NCBI RefSeq assembly: GCF_013282745.1
Contig: NZ_CP054045.1
Span: 9,928-73,927, forward strand
Reading direction: 5' to 3'
DNA length: 64,000 bases
Origin: Yersinia bercovieri ATCC 43970
Lineage (GTDB): Bacteria > Pseudomonadota > Gammaproteobacteria > Enterobacterales > Enterobacteriaceae
Below are positions 40,353-48,459 of the stretch, piece by piece; position 1 is the first letter of the stretch, and each line of letters begins with the position of its first letter. The position numbers and the translations under genes are program-made. The notes beneath the pieces were generated by a model. That model was not told the DNA's origin. It made no database searches and was given only the letters and a program-made list of their open reading frames with translations.

Positions 40353-41753
40353 TCAGCTAAACGACACTTCCCCTGCGGGGGGCGGATATACAATAGTACC
40401 GAATGACGCTAAAACACGTTGCGCCGTCCTTCTCGAACACCCAGCCATCGACGCAACAGATAATGACGAAATAACACTTGTTCCCCGTGAGAGTAATGTT
40501 TGAATAGCATTAAATATTGCTATCCTATTGCGCTCACTTCTCTTCCTGGCTGAATTGATCCCTGACTCTATTTGCCTTTTCTTTATTTCATCGACAGTTA
40601 AACCAAGTGACACATTCCAGCGTTTGGTTTCACCTAATAGAAAATCAGGAATAGGGATACCGGCCCCTGCAAAATACTTCACAAGCGTTGACTTCTTATA
40701 CCTATATATGGTTTTTACAGCACTCGATAAATACTGTTCTAGCTCACTTGGAGTCAGTCCTATATGCTTATCGTTAAGCTCTCGAATTAACTCCCAAGCC
40801 TTATTAATTGACGTAATGCGGCGTAGTGCAACAAAGGCGATAAACGCAACGCTATCACGCTGACCTGACTTAATTCGCTTAGAACTTCTGATAAAGCTGG
40901 ATAGGTGCCAATAGATACGGCTCCACCAATTAGCAATACTGTGTCTAGCCGGTGTACTGTTTTCTGGCTCCGTAGATCTTGGTAACGGTGTCTCGTTGGG
41001 AACTACTGATGCACTTACCCGTATTGATTCCATCACTGTTGGCGAATAAACAACATCCAACTTAGATGCCAAACTTTTGAAAGAATATTGTTGTTCTGAC
41101 AACCAAATCTTAACGCGCTTCCCGCTAGCAGAATGCTTCGAACCTGGTAACCGTAAAAACCTGGTCATGTCATGGGATGCACCTGTATCTACATGCCATA
41201 GATCACCACCAGTAAACCTATCAGTAAGCTTCTTAGAGATAGACTCCCATGCTAGTTTCTGTGCGGGAAAAGCATCTATCATTTCATAGAACCAATATAG
41301 ATGAAGACCTCCTGAGCCACTCTCTACAATGGCGTTAGGGGTTGGTGTACCTGAAGCCGCCACCTGCTGCAATACCTCATCAAGAACCTGCTGAGATTCA
41401 CTGGCAGTCAGCATCCGTTCAATAGAAGTATCTATCTCGACATAGTTTGCACACAGCCCTGATAGCAGCGCTTTTTTACGCCAATCAAAAAACGTATTGG
41501 GGGTAAAGTAGAGATCTTCATCTGTATTGGTTTGAAGGTAGAAAGAAGATAGAGAAGAGATAACTTTGCGTTGCCGCTTAGTTTGACCTACAGGGACATA
41601 TAAATGGCGACCGTTCTCATTCGAGTTACGCCGCCACAACCACCGGCAGTATTGGGAAGGTGTTAAGCCGCCAAGAGCATCAAAAAATGCACCTGGAGTC
41701 TCTTCGTAATACATATTTGTATCACATGTAAAGCTTTTTGCGGCCAAAACCAT
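40353..41753 (-). CDS. Primase-polymerase-like plasmid replication protein
   Basis: About 466 residues. The central part has features of the archaeo-eukaryotic primase fold: NYVEIDTSIERM, IVESGSGGLHLYWFY, and DLWHVDTGASHDMTRFLRLPGSKH. A C-terminal helix-turn-helix-like segment (VASMAGCSRRTAQRVLASFG) could bind the origin. The start is uncertain: ATG 41753 (weak TGGGT before it), ATG 41714, or TTG 41807. A candidate antisense RNA overlaps the upstream region. Replication role is inferred from family features and from the adjacent par locus. Confidence 0.7.
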   Translation of the reverse strand: MVLAAKSFTCDTNMYYEETPGAFFDALGGLTPSQYCRWLWRRNSNENGRHLYVPVGQTKRQRKVISSLSSFYLQTNTDEDLYFTPNTFFDWRKKALLSGLCANYVEIDTSIERMLTASESQQVLDEVLQQVAASGTPTPNAIVESGSGGLHLYWFYEMIDAFPAQKLAWESISKKLTDRFTGGDLWHVDTGASHDMTRFLRLPGSKHSASGKRVKIWLSEQQYSFKSLASKLDVVYSPTVMESIRVSASVVPNETPLPRSTEPENSTPARHSIANWWSRIYWHLSSFIRSSKRIKSGQRDSVAFIAFVALRRITSINKAWELIRELNDKHIGLTPSELEQYLSSAVKTIYRYKKSTLVKYFAGAGIPIPDFLLGETKRWNVSLGLTVDEIKKRQIESGINSARKRSERNRIAIFNAIQTLLSRGTSVISSLSVASMAGCSRRTAQRVLASFGTIVYPPPAGEVSFS

Positions 41754-41794
41754 AACATTTACCCAAAAATATTGGAAATGTGGTAGTGCCGCAC

Positions 41795-41822
41795 TTGGTT
41801 TACCCAAGTTTTTTGCTATAAT
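41795..41822 (+). promoter_or_regulatory. Promoter for candidate antisense RNA
   Basis: TTGGTT, 16 bp, TATAAT (41817-41822) on the plus strand, pointing away from rep. Confidence 0.5.
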
Positions 41823-41828
41823 GACCCT

Positions 41829-41952
41829 AAGCCTCGATTCTGTGCCGTCGCCAAACAGAGCAGATTCGAAGTTAAATGGAGTATGTTTTATAGCGCGGTA
41901 ACACTACCGCCAACTTTCACGCCCCTGATGAAAATCAGGGGCGTAATATTTT
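41829..41952 (+). ncRNA. Candidate antisense RNA to the rep leader
   Basis: About 120 nt from the TATAAT promoter to a strong terminator. It contains a stem GCGGTA-ACAC-TACCGC (about 41897-41912) and ends in CGCCCCTGAT-GAAA-ATCAGGGGCG (41920-41943) followed by TAATATTTT. No reading frame. Its position opposite the upstream region of rep is that of copy-number control RNAs. Not proven. Confidence 0.5.
41920..41952 (+). terminator. Strong hairpin terminator
   Basis: 10-bp perfect stem with a GAAA tetraloop and a U-rich tail on the plus strand. Confidence 0.8.
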
Positions 41953-41961
41953 GTGCTTTAT

Positions 41962-42237
41962 CTAATCGATAGATTTACCCATCAAGTAATGAGCCTCCGG
42001 TAAGCGTTCCTCAATATAACGCTGTGCTGCGCTGACTGACGCAAATCGCCTTGCCCCAACTTTAGATTTATCGCTATAGCCATTGGTTAGCAAACGAGCA
42101 TTATCGCCACAGAGCGTTTTAAAATGGATCTCCCACGGACGCAAGAAAGTAGTAGGATCAAGAACGATGTCGAGCTGAGTAACGAAACGTTCCTCAACGA
42201 GCAATTTAGCCGTCTTAAGTGACCAACCATAGCGCAT
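41962..42237 (-). CDS. Small unknown protein upstream of rep
   Basis: 91 residues from the ATG at 42237, preceded by GGGAGAGATCGC; a frame start at 42282 is possible. Beta/alpha protein (MRYGWSLKTAKLLVEERF...) with the C-terminus SAAQRYIEERLPEAHYLMG. It lies just upstream of rep on the same strand; could be a replication accessory or leader protein. No family known. Confidence 0.65.
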   Translation of the reverse strand: MRYGWSLKTAKLLVEERFVTQLDIVLDPTTFLRPWEIHFKTLCGDNARLLTNGYSDKSKVGARRFASVSAAQRYIEERLPEAHYLMGKSID

Positions 42238-42336
42238 GCGATCTCTCCCCAAAAACCCATAAATATTACTATATTGAACCAATTAAATATAGCATAGTCA
42301 GTAAAATATGCAGATTTCTGGATCGAGGATCATTCT

Positions 42337-42690
42337 ATGGCTAATGAACAAACTAACAACGTTCGAATGATGAAGCATGTAACGCTTGAACGGTTAAGTA
42401 AGGTTATTGCGAATAATCTGAAACTACTCGCTAAATCCAGAAACCTCTCTCTTTATGAGCTACAAAATCAAATAGTTGGGGCTTTTCTTCTTAAACATGC
42501 AGAAACAGAAATAAGATACGTGCCATCAACCCATGATGATAAAAATCGCTATAATGTATTCGTAAGTAATAGCGTGTTTGCTCAGATCCAAAATCGAGGT
42601 ATCGAGGATCAAAAGAGCAATGCAGAGATTGTTTACAACGCTATCATTTGTTATGCCAGGGTCAACGGACTGAACAATAAGTTGCTTTAA
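42337..42690 (+). CDS. Putative DNA-binding protein, 117 residues
   Basis: Start follows CGAGGATCATTCT. Helical N-terminus (TLERLSKVIANNLKLLAKSRNLSLYELQ) and a second helical region with the outline of an RHH/Arc-like domain. First of two small genes ahead of the transfer operon; may regulate transfer or bind oriT as TraY/TraM-type proteins do (inference). Confidence 0.6.
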   Translation: MANEQTNNVRMMKHVTLERLSKVIANNLKLLAKSRNLSLYELQNQIVGAFLLKHAETEIRYVPSTHDDKNRYNVFVSNSVFAQIQNRGIEDQKSNAEIVYNAIICYARVNGLNNKLL

Positions 42691-42800
42691 TGCACAAAAC
42701 TAAAACGCTAATAGCAACTAAAAGTATAGCTATCATTCCTGCTTTTAGGCAGTGATAAGGATACATCACAAAATAAAACAACTACAACAAAGGAAATCAT

Positions 42801-43121
42801 ATGGGTACGCCAAACGATCATTTAAAATTCTTTAGACTTCGAATTGATGAAGATATCATAGAAAAAATTAATCGTGAAACGCAAATCAAAGATGGAATGA
42901 AGCAAGACCTTATTTCTGATGCTGCTGATTGGTTCGCAACACAACGTAGTAAAGGGGAGATTCCCCCTCGCTATTTCGCAAGTCCAACGTGTGCCGAATA
43001 TGAACCCATCTGGATCAGAAAAGAAACTGCAAAGAGAATTCAAGAACTTGCAAAAACTGATGGAACAAATGCTTCAAGAGTTCTTTATACAGCACTTGCA
43101 AGATATGTAGAAAAAAAGTGA
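42801..43121 (+). CDS. Putative double-RHH regulator, 106 residues
   Basis: Two strand-helix-helix units: LKFFRLRIDEDIIEKINRE (N-terminal) and EPIWIRKETAKRIQELAKTDGTNASRVLYTALARYV (C-terminal). This resembles duplicated ribbon-helix-helix proteins such as TraY. Ribosome binding site AAAGGAAATCAT. Followed by a strong terminator that isolates it from the transfer operon. Candidate binder of motif B. Confidence 0.65.
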   Translation: MGTPNDHLKFFRLRIDEDIIEKINRETQIKDGMKQDLISDAADWFATQRSKGEIPPRYFASPTCAEYEPIWIRKETAKRIQELAKTDGTNASRVLYTALARYVEKK

Positions 43122-43125
43122 AAAA

Positions 43126-43151
43126 AGCCCACTCCTAGAGTGGGCTTTTTT
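43126..43151 (+). terminator. Rho-independent terminator
   Basis: AGCCCACTC-CTA-GAGTGGGCT followed by TTTTT. Confidence 0.9.
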
Positions 43152-43221
43152 GTGCTCCCTCCCTCTCAAAAACCTCACCTATTAATTCCAAAAACACTCT
43201 TCAAATTTTGAATAACTAATG

Positions 43222-43241
43222 ATGATACAAAAAAGTTTCAT
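43222..43241. promoter_or_regulatory. Motif B-like site, degenerate
   Basis: ATGATACAAAAAAGTTTCAT, 76 bp upstream of the main copy. Confidence 0.5.
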
Positions 43242-43297
43242 AAAAAAATGAAATGATGTTTGCCTGAAGAAATGAAGTAGCTATAATCACCCCATTG

Positions 43298-43317
43298 ATG
43301 ATACAAATTTATATCAT
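43298..43317. promoter_or_regulatory. Motif B operator before the main transfer operon
   Basis: ATGATACAAATTTATATCAT, 16 bp before the ATG at 43333. Confidence 0.85.
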
Positions 43318-43332
43318 GAGAATGGAGGGGAA

Positions 43333-43650
43333 ATGAAAGGCAAGGCAACACTCAAGATAGCATTTGTTGCAGGGATAGGGGTTCTATCGAACGCGGCCCT
43401 TGCTGATACGATCATTCAAAAATGGTCTGGTGAGTTTTTGATTGTATCCAATGCCGAAGCAAAACGAATTTTTGATTTGAATCTGACTGGATTTTTAGAG
43501 CTACCCACACTGGCTGACCGACCTACAGTGATTACAACTCCTCGTAAAAGTACATTTTTGAAGAGTGACAAAAAGAAAAGCGGAACAGTTATCGAACATA
43601 AAGATACTGATTCTATTTTTATTCGTTTGGAGCGTGAAAATGCAAATTAG
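43333..43650 (+). CDS. Periplasmic unknown protein, first gene of the transfer operon
   Basis: 105 residues with a signal peptide (MKGKATLKIAFVAGIGVLSNAALA). The mature part (DTIIQKWSGEFLIVSNAEAKRIFDLN) is hydrophilic with a basic segment. Ribosome binding site GGAGGGGAA. The end overlaps the start of dsbC by 11 bp. No family recognised. Confidence 0.75.
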   Translation: MKGKATLKIAFVAGIGVLSNAALADTIIQKWSGEFLIVSNAEAKRIFDLNLTGFLELPTLADRPTVITTPRKSTFLKSDKKKSGTVIEHKDTDSIFIRLERENAN

Positions 43651-44518
43651 CAAAATGTTTAAACCTGCGTTATTAAGTCTATTTATTCTCTCCGGTTTTG
43701 TGCATGCACAAAACGCATCTGGTGTAGCAGCATTGAATGCAACCGAGACACCGGCATTTAAAAAGCTTCAAGAAGCTCAAGCTGGTTCAATTGCTGAAGT
43801 TAAAGCCGCGCAAGATGAGTTTAAACAGACTTTTTCTCAAATGAATTTCACTAACTTTGCTGAGTCTCCAGTGAAAGGAATTTATGAATTACATACTGGC
43901 GGCAATGTTATTTATTTCACCCCTAAATCGGAAGACCGAAAAGGGGTAATTATTTTTGGTGAGATGTGGGATTCAAATGGTGTAAGCCTGACGAATGAAA
44001 GCAAATTAAAAGCAATCAAAAGTGAATGGAAAAAACTTCCAGTGGGTAGTGCTATTTCAATCGGTGATAAAAATGCACCTTCCTATTATGAAATAACTGA
44101 CCCTGATTGCCCTTACTGCCATTCCTATCATGAATGGATAAAAGATTACGCCAAAACTAATCCTGTACAACGCAATCTTATCTTTATGTTAAACCCTGGT
44201 CATCCAGAAGCACCGGCGAAAATTGAACACATCATTTGTTCTAAAGATAAAGAACAGGCAATTAACGATATGTTCGAACAAAAACCCGTTGCACTTGAAA
44301 AATGCCCCGAAGCAAAAGGCATTATTCAACAACATCAAGACATCGTTAAAGCATTAGGTGTGAACGGTACACCATCATTTGTATTTGATGTTAACGAAGA
44401 ACCTGAACTCATCGTTGGATTTAATAAAAGTAAAGTTATGGAGGCAATAACTACAGCAACAGACAAAGTAAAAGCTAAAGCCAACGAGTTAATAAAACAA
44501 AACTCGCCCCAAAAATAG
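43640..44518 (+). CDS. dsbC: DsbC-like thiol:disulfide isomerase of the transfer system
   Basis: 292 residues with a signal peptide ending SGFVHA|Q, whose last residues are encoded by motif A site 11. The mature protein has the thioredoxin-type active site DCPYCHSY (Cys157, Cys160) and a cis-Pro loop (NGTPSFVF). It would fold the cysteine-rich TraN, TraU and TraH proteins in the periplasm, the role played by TrbB/DsbC in F-like systems. Start chosen at 43640 because the earlier frame lacks a signal peptide in phase. Confidence 0.9.
   Translation: MQISKMFKPALLSLFILSGFVHAQNASGVAALNATETPAFKKLQEAQAGSIAEVKAAQDEFKQTFSQMNFTNFAESPVKGIYELHTGGNVIYFTPKSEDRKGVIIFGEMWDSNGVSLTNESKLKAIKSEWKKLPVGSAISIGDKNAPSYYEITDPDCPYCHSYHEWIKDYAKTNPVQRNLIFMLNPGHPEAPAKIEHIICSKDKEQAINDMFEQKPVALEKCPEAKGIIQQHQDIVKALGVNGTPSFVFDVNEEPELIVGFNKSKVMEAITTATDKVKAKANELIKQNSPQK
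43696..43713. repeat. Motif A site 11, inside dsbC
   Basis: Perfect; encodes FVHAQN at the signal peptidase site. Confidence 0.85.
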
Positions 44519-44574
44519 TAATAACCAATAAACATCTTTGAACTTAAAACTAATCTACGTTAAGGAATTAAAAC

Positions 44575-44943
44575 ATGATTTTATCACTAAGCACACATGT
44601 TCACGAGAATACGCAATCTACTTTTATTAAATTAAAAACTTGGTACTTAAGTCTTAACGCTCCACAGCGGTTTACCTTGGGTTTATTACTAACGTTGATA
44701 CCTACGGTTGCAATGGCCTGGACAGCTCCCACAGCAGGTGACTTTGGTTATCAAATTTATGATGTAGGCATCAATAAAATTGCCAAAGGCCCAATAGGTT
44801 TTGCCGGTGGTGCTTTCCTTATTGCTGCGGGTGCAATGAAAATCAATGAATCATGGCCTAAAGCAATTGCATTCGTGTTGGCGGGTTCTTGCTTAATCAA
44901 AGTAGAAGAATTAACAACTTCACTCGGCGCTCTTATTCACTAA
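44575..44943 (+). CDS. traA: TraA-like propilin
   Basis: 122 residues. A long leader ends at VAMA (about residue 46), as in F propilin, followed by a short mature protein with two hydrophobic helices (ALVGFAGGAFLIAAGAM-type and AIAFVLAGSCLIKVEEL). Position just before traL and traE confirms the assignment. It is the pilus subunit, stored in the inner membrane. Confidence 0.85.
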   Translation: MILSLSTHVHENTQSTFIKLKTWYLSLNAPQRFTLGLLLTLIPTVAMAWTAPTAGDFGYQIYDVGINKIAKGPIGFAGGAFLIAAGAMKINESWPKAIAFVLAGSCLIKVEELTTSLGALIH

Positions 44944-44959
44944 AAATTCAGAGGTAGCT

Positions 44960-45232
44960 ATGGATTATAATGGCAGATTATATAAATACCCCCACTTACC
45001 AATTCAGGTATTTTGGTTTGACCGTGATGAGTGGTTGTTATTGATCGCATCATACATTGGTGCTATGCAAATTGGTGGTATTAGTTATTTTATTTTTTTT
45101 ACCGCCACAACCATAGCTATCTCTATTAAGCGTAGTCATGGTCGAGGATACTTTCGCCATTTCCTATATAAATTTGGATTAGTTGAATACAAATTATATC
45201 CAGACTCCACCGCTGAAAAATTTGACGAGTAA
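44960..45232 (+). CDS. traL: TraL pilus assembly protein
   Basis: 90 residues; aromatic N-terminus (YKYPHLPIQVFWFDRDEWLLL) and one or two membrane helices, then a basic stretch. VirB3-like inner-membrane component. Preceded by AGAGGTAGCT. Order A-L-E-K-B is that of F. Confidence 0.9.
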   Translation: MDYNGRLYKYPHLPIQVFWFDRDEWLLLIASYIGAMQIGGISYFIFFTATTIAISIKRSHGRGYFRHFLYKFGLVEYKLYPDSTAEKFDE

Positions 45233-45241
45233 GGGTATTCT

Positions 45242-45892
45242 ATGAGCATCGGGAATTTTAAATTCAAGCGTAATAACGAAAGAACTCGTCAAAGAGGGAT
45301 CGCAATTAATGAATCTCAGCGAGATGAAGCAGATAAAAAGAAAACTAAATTTATTCTCTACGCCATTTTGGTCTTAACAGCGCTGACATATTACGAAGTC
45401 AGTAATTCGGCGGATAACGCAAAAATCGTTATTGCACCTTTCGCTAGCGTAGATTCTGGTGATTTTTGGGTGACCGGAACAACAGCATCAGAGAGTTATG
45501 TTAATCGTATGGCTAAACTGGTCACCGCCTATTATGGGACGGTTTCGCCCACCACGGTGAAAAACTCTAACGCTTCTCTCCTGGCGATGGTTCATCCAAC
45601 AAGAAGTGAAGCAATGAGGAAGAAATTCAACGAACGAGAGAAGAAGGTCACTCAGTTTACTACTGTCTCATTTATTACTGAATTAAACCCTGAAAAACCA
45701 ATCCAGGTAACGACTAACCCTGAAGTTGAATATAAGGAACATGGCTCTCTACCTGTTTATCGCATGGATATCCCTGTTACCAAAAGAAAAATCATTGGTG
45801 AGACATCTCCAAATCCTGAAACAGCAAAATACACCGTAGATTACACCATCGAATCAAATCAATTTTGGCTGCTTGATATAACGGGCTTATAA
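45242..45892 (+). CDS. traE: TraE pilus assembly protein
   Basis: 216 residues, one N-terminal membrane helix (about 36-55), periplasmic beta-rich domain of the VirB8-like TraE family. Starts 9 bp after traL and ends 1 bp before traK. Confidence 0.9.
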   Translation: MSIGNFKFKRNNERTRQRGIAINESQRDEADKKKTKFILYAILVLTALTYYEVSNSADNAKIVIAPFASVDSGDFWVTGTTASESYVNRMAKLVTAYYGTVSPTTVKNSNASLLAMVHPTRSEAMRKKFNEREKKVTQFTTVSFITELNPEKPIQVTTNPEVEYKEHGSLPVYRMDIPVTKRKIIGETSPNPETAKYTVDYTIESNQFWLLDITGL

Positions 45893-45893
45893 A

Positions 45894-46682
45894 ATGAATA
45901 AACTACTCCTAATTTGTGCTCTCAGTCTTACCTCTGCTGTGGCGACGGCAAAAGTAAATAACATCAGTACCCAACGGGTTCTTCCTGAAGTCTCGACCAC
46001 TGTTACATTAAGCAACCGTGATGTTAATCGCATTGTTTGTGAATCTGGCGAAGCTGTGAAGCCCGTTTTTAGTAAAGAAAAACCCATGAAAGTAGAAATT
46101 GGTGCTGACAGAAAAACCTTCTTTGTTAAGTTCCTATTTCTACAGAGTGCGGGAGGAAACCAATATTACTCCGAACCAACAGAATTATACTTAACCTGTG
46201 GTAACGCTACATTTGAACTTATTATTAACCCACAACATGAAGCTGCCAGAAAGGTTTTATTGGGTTCAGGAACAGCCAATACCATTAAAGAGAATCAAAA
46301 GTTATTTTCAGCCCTGTCTTTGGAAGAAACTGCAACGCAATTATCAATTAGCGTGATGAAAGATGCTAACGATTCTGGTCTTGGACTTCCTCCAACCTTT
46401 GAACAGCAAGCAATAAATGGCAGTTGGGAAAAAGCATCGGCTGATCGTCGCGGTGTAGCTGTTCCTATCGAATTAAAAAAAGACAGAGAAGTGAATGTTG
46501 AAGGAACAGGTTTAAAAGCGACTCAATTCACCATTCGAGCCTTACGTAATGTTCAACTATCAGAAATGATGTTTTTAAATACTCGCTACGGAAAAAATAT
46601 ATTCGCCATAACATTAGAATCTTTGTCATTAAGTTCAGGGCAAATGACTTCGCTCGTTATTATTGAAAGGGAAGGTCTATGA
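45894..46682 (+). CDS. traK: TraK outer-membrane-complex protein
   Basis: 262 residues with a signal peptide (MNKLLLICALSLTSAVATA). Contains TVTLSNRDVNRIVCESG, a typical start of the VirB9/secretin-like TraK domain. Forms the outer core with TraV and TraB. Overlaps traB by 4 bp. Confidence 0.9.
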   Translation: MNKLLLICALSLTSAVATAKVNNISTQRVLPEVSTTVTLSNRDVNRIVCESGEAVKPVFSKEKPMKVEIGADRKTFFVKFLFLQSAGGNQYYSEPTELYLTCGNATFELIINPQHEAARKVLLGSGTANTIKENQKLFSALSLEETATQLSISVMKDANDSGLGLPPTFEQQAINGSWEKASADRRGVAVPIELKKDREVNVEGTGLKATQFTIRALRNVQLSEMMFLNTRYGKNIFAITLESLSLSSGQMTSLVIIEREGL

Positions 46683-47929
46683 TGAGTAACAAAAATATAG
46701 TTGAGAACAATAAAACCACCCTTTTGGATAAGTCTAAGTCTTGGTATTACTCTAAGTCTTCAGCTGACAGAAAAAAAATCGTTAAGTATGGCACTATTGC
46801 CAGTTTCATAATTATTATCTTTGGTTTCTACTACGCTTCAGGTAAGGCCGAAACAATAAATAAGCCAATACCTAAAACATCAGTTGTTGCTGATATAGCC
46901 GAAGATAAGTTATTAAAAGATGATGTTGTCGCACAATTGCAAGGCGATATAAAAGATAGTAATGCAAAAATCACTGACGATGTAGCAAAAAAAATACAGG
47001 ACATGATCAATAAGGGGGAGTTTAAACTTGCTCCCACACCACCAGTAAACTTAGCTGAAGCAAATATTTCTCCTGTTAAAGAGAATAATGAACTGGGTTC
47101 AACTACTGGAAATCCGGTTGAATTTTCATATCCTCAACCCTTAAGTGAGTCTTCACCGGTATCTTCAGACAATAGTACACCGGTAGATGGGACTACGCCG
47201 CCCGATGCTGGCCCTATTTGGCTAGGTGATATTGCGATAGATAACAGTGCATTTACCCAGCCTCCGGCAGAGGTAAATACCGAAAAAAAGAACCAGATCC
47301 AGTTGCCGGTTGGATTTATGAAAGCCCACCTTTTAGTAGGCGTTAATGCGTTAACCGGCGAATTTGGCGCAGAAAATCCCCAAACAGTAATGTTTAGGGT
47401 TCAAGCACCGGCGCAATTGCCTAACTTCATTAAAATGAATCTTTCTGGTTGCTTCTCTGTGGCTAACGTCACCGGCAACCTATCGATGGAACGTATCATT
47501 GCACTGCCAATCAGCATGCATTGTATAACCAGAGACAAGAGGTTCATCGTTGAAGGATCAATAAAAGGATTTGTCTCTGATCGTGATGGTAAACGTGATA
47601 TGTCCGCTCGTGTCGTTTCCCGTGCGGGGCCATTGCTTGCTTCTACTATATTTGCAAAAAGCATTGAGGGTTTTGCTAACGTAGTTGGCTCACAAGGTGT
47701 TACCCAAAACGTCTCCGCTTTAGGCTCCGTGAATACCATTAAAAATGAAGATCTCGCTAAGACGGCAGCAACACAAGGTTTAGCCGGTGGCTTAAGTGAA
47801 GTCGGGAAATATCTATTAGACCTCGCCAAACAAACAGCACCAGCCCTGGAAACAGGTTCGGGTAAAGATGTCATGTTGTTTATTCAAGAAACCGCAACGC
47901 TTGAAATTAAAGAAGTTCGGATTAAATAA
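46679..47929 (+). CDS. traB: TraB (VirB10-like) channel protein
   Basis: 416 residues: N-terminal cytoplasmic part, membrane helix (about 40-56), Pro-rich periplasmic linker (about 115-200), and the conserved C-terminal barrel domain (GFMKAHLLVGVNALTG...MERIIALPISMHCITRDKRFIVEGSIKGFVSDRDGK). Spans both membranes. Start overlaps traK. Confidence 0.92.
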   Translation: MMSNKNIVENNKTTLLDKSKSWYYSKSSADRKKIVKYGTIASFIIIIFGFYYASGKAETINKPIPKTSVVADIAEDKLLKDDVVAQLQGDIKDSNAKITDDVAKKIQDMINKGEFKLAPTPPVNLAEANISPVKENNELGSTTGNPVEFSYPQPLSESSPVSSDNSTPVDGTTPPDAGPIWLGDIAIDNSAFTQPPAEVNTEKKNQIQLPVGFMKAHLLVGVNALTGEFGAENPQTVMFRVQAPAQLPNFIKMNLSGCFSVANVTGNLSMERIIALPISMHCITRDKRFIVEGSIKGFVSDRDGKRDMSARVVSRAGPLLASTIFAKSIEGFANVVGSQGVTQNVSALGSVNTIKNEDLAKTAATQGLAGGLSEVGKYLLDLAKQTAPALETGSGKDVMLFIQETATLEIKEVRIK

Positions 47930-47952
47930 CTCAATTCAAATAGGGTAACAGT

Positions 47953-48459
47953 ATGAAACTCATTAAGATCGCAATTATTCTTCCTGTATTGATTTTATCT
48001 GGATGCGGTATTCTTCCTTATCACAATGATTTCGCCTGTAAATTAGAAGATGGATATGGGAAATGTATTTCCTCAGCTGACGCATATGATGAGGCGGTTA
48101 CGGGTATTAATAAAGGCAAGGAAATCACAGACAGTGGAGTAAAGGATGACCCAAAGGCATCTGCCGCTAAAGCGGCTACCGGTGCTACTGCCGCCAATAG
48201 CTCTGTGGCCTATGACAAATATCGTGACCGTGTTTATCAGCAACTCACACAATTAATTGCGCAGCCACAAACACCGGTAGTGAAGCCAGCTAAAGTGGTC
48301 AGAACTTTAATTATGTCTTACTCCCCGAGCATGGACGGTTCTGTTGCCTATATGCCTCGCTATGTTTTCTCTATGCTTGAGGGTTCTCAGTTTGTCCTCA
48401 CTGGCTATCAATTACAAGCAGACGCTCAATCACCCGAGTTCTTAATGGGGGCGAAATAA
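47953..48459 (+). CDS. traV: TraV lipoprotein
   Basis: 168 residues with a lipobox LSGC (Cys18) and two more cysteines in DFACKLEDGYGKCISS, the TraV signature. VirB7-like anchor of the outer core complex. Ala-rich middle. Overlaps traC by one base. Confidence 0.9.
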   Translation: MKLIKIAIILPVLILSGCGILPYHNDFACKLEDGYGKCISSADAYDEAVTGINKGKEITDSGVKDDPKASAAKAATGATAANSSVAYDKYRDRVYQQLTQLIAQPQTPVVKPAKVVRTLIMSYSPSMDGSVAYMPRYVFSMLEGSQFVLTGYQLQADAQSPEFLMGAK

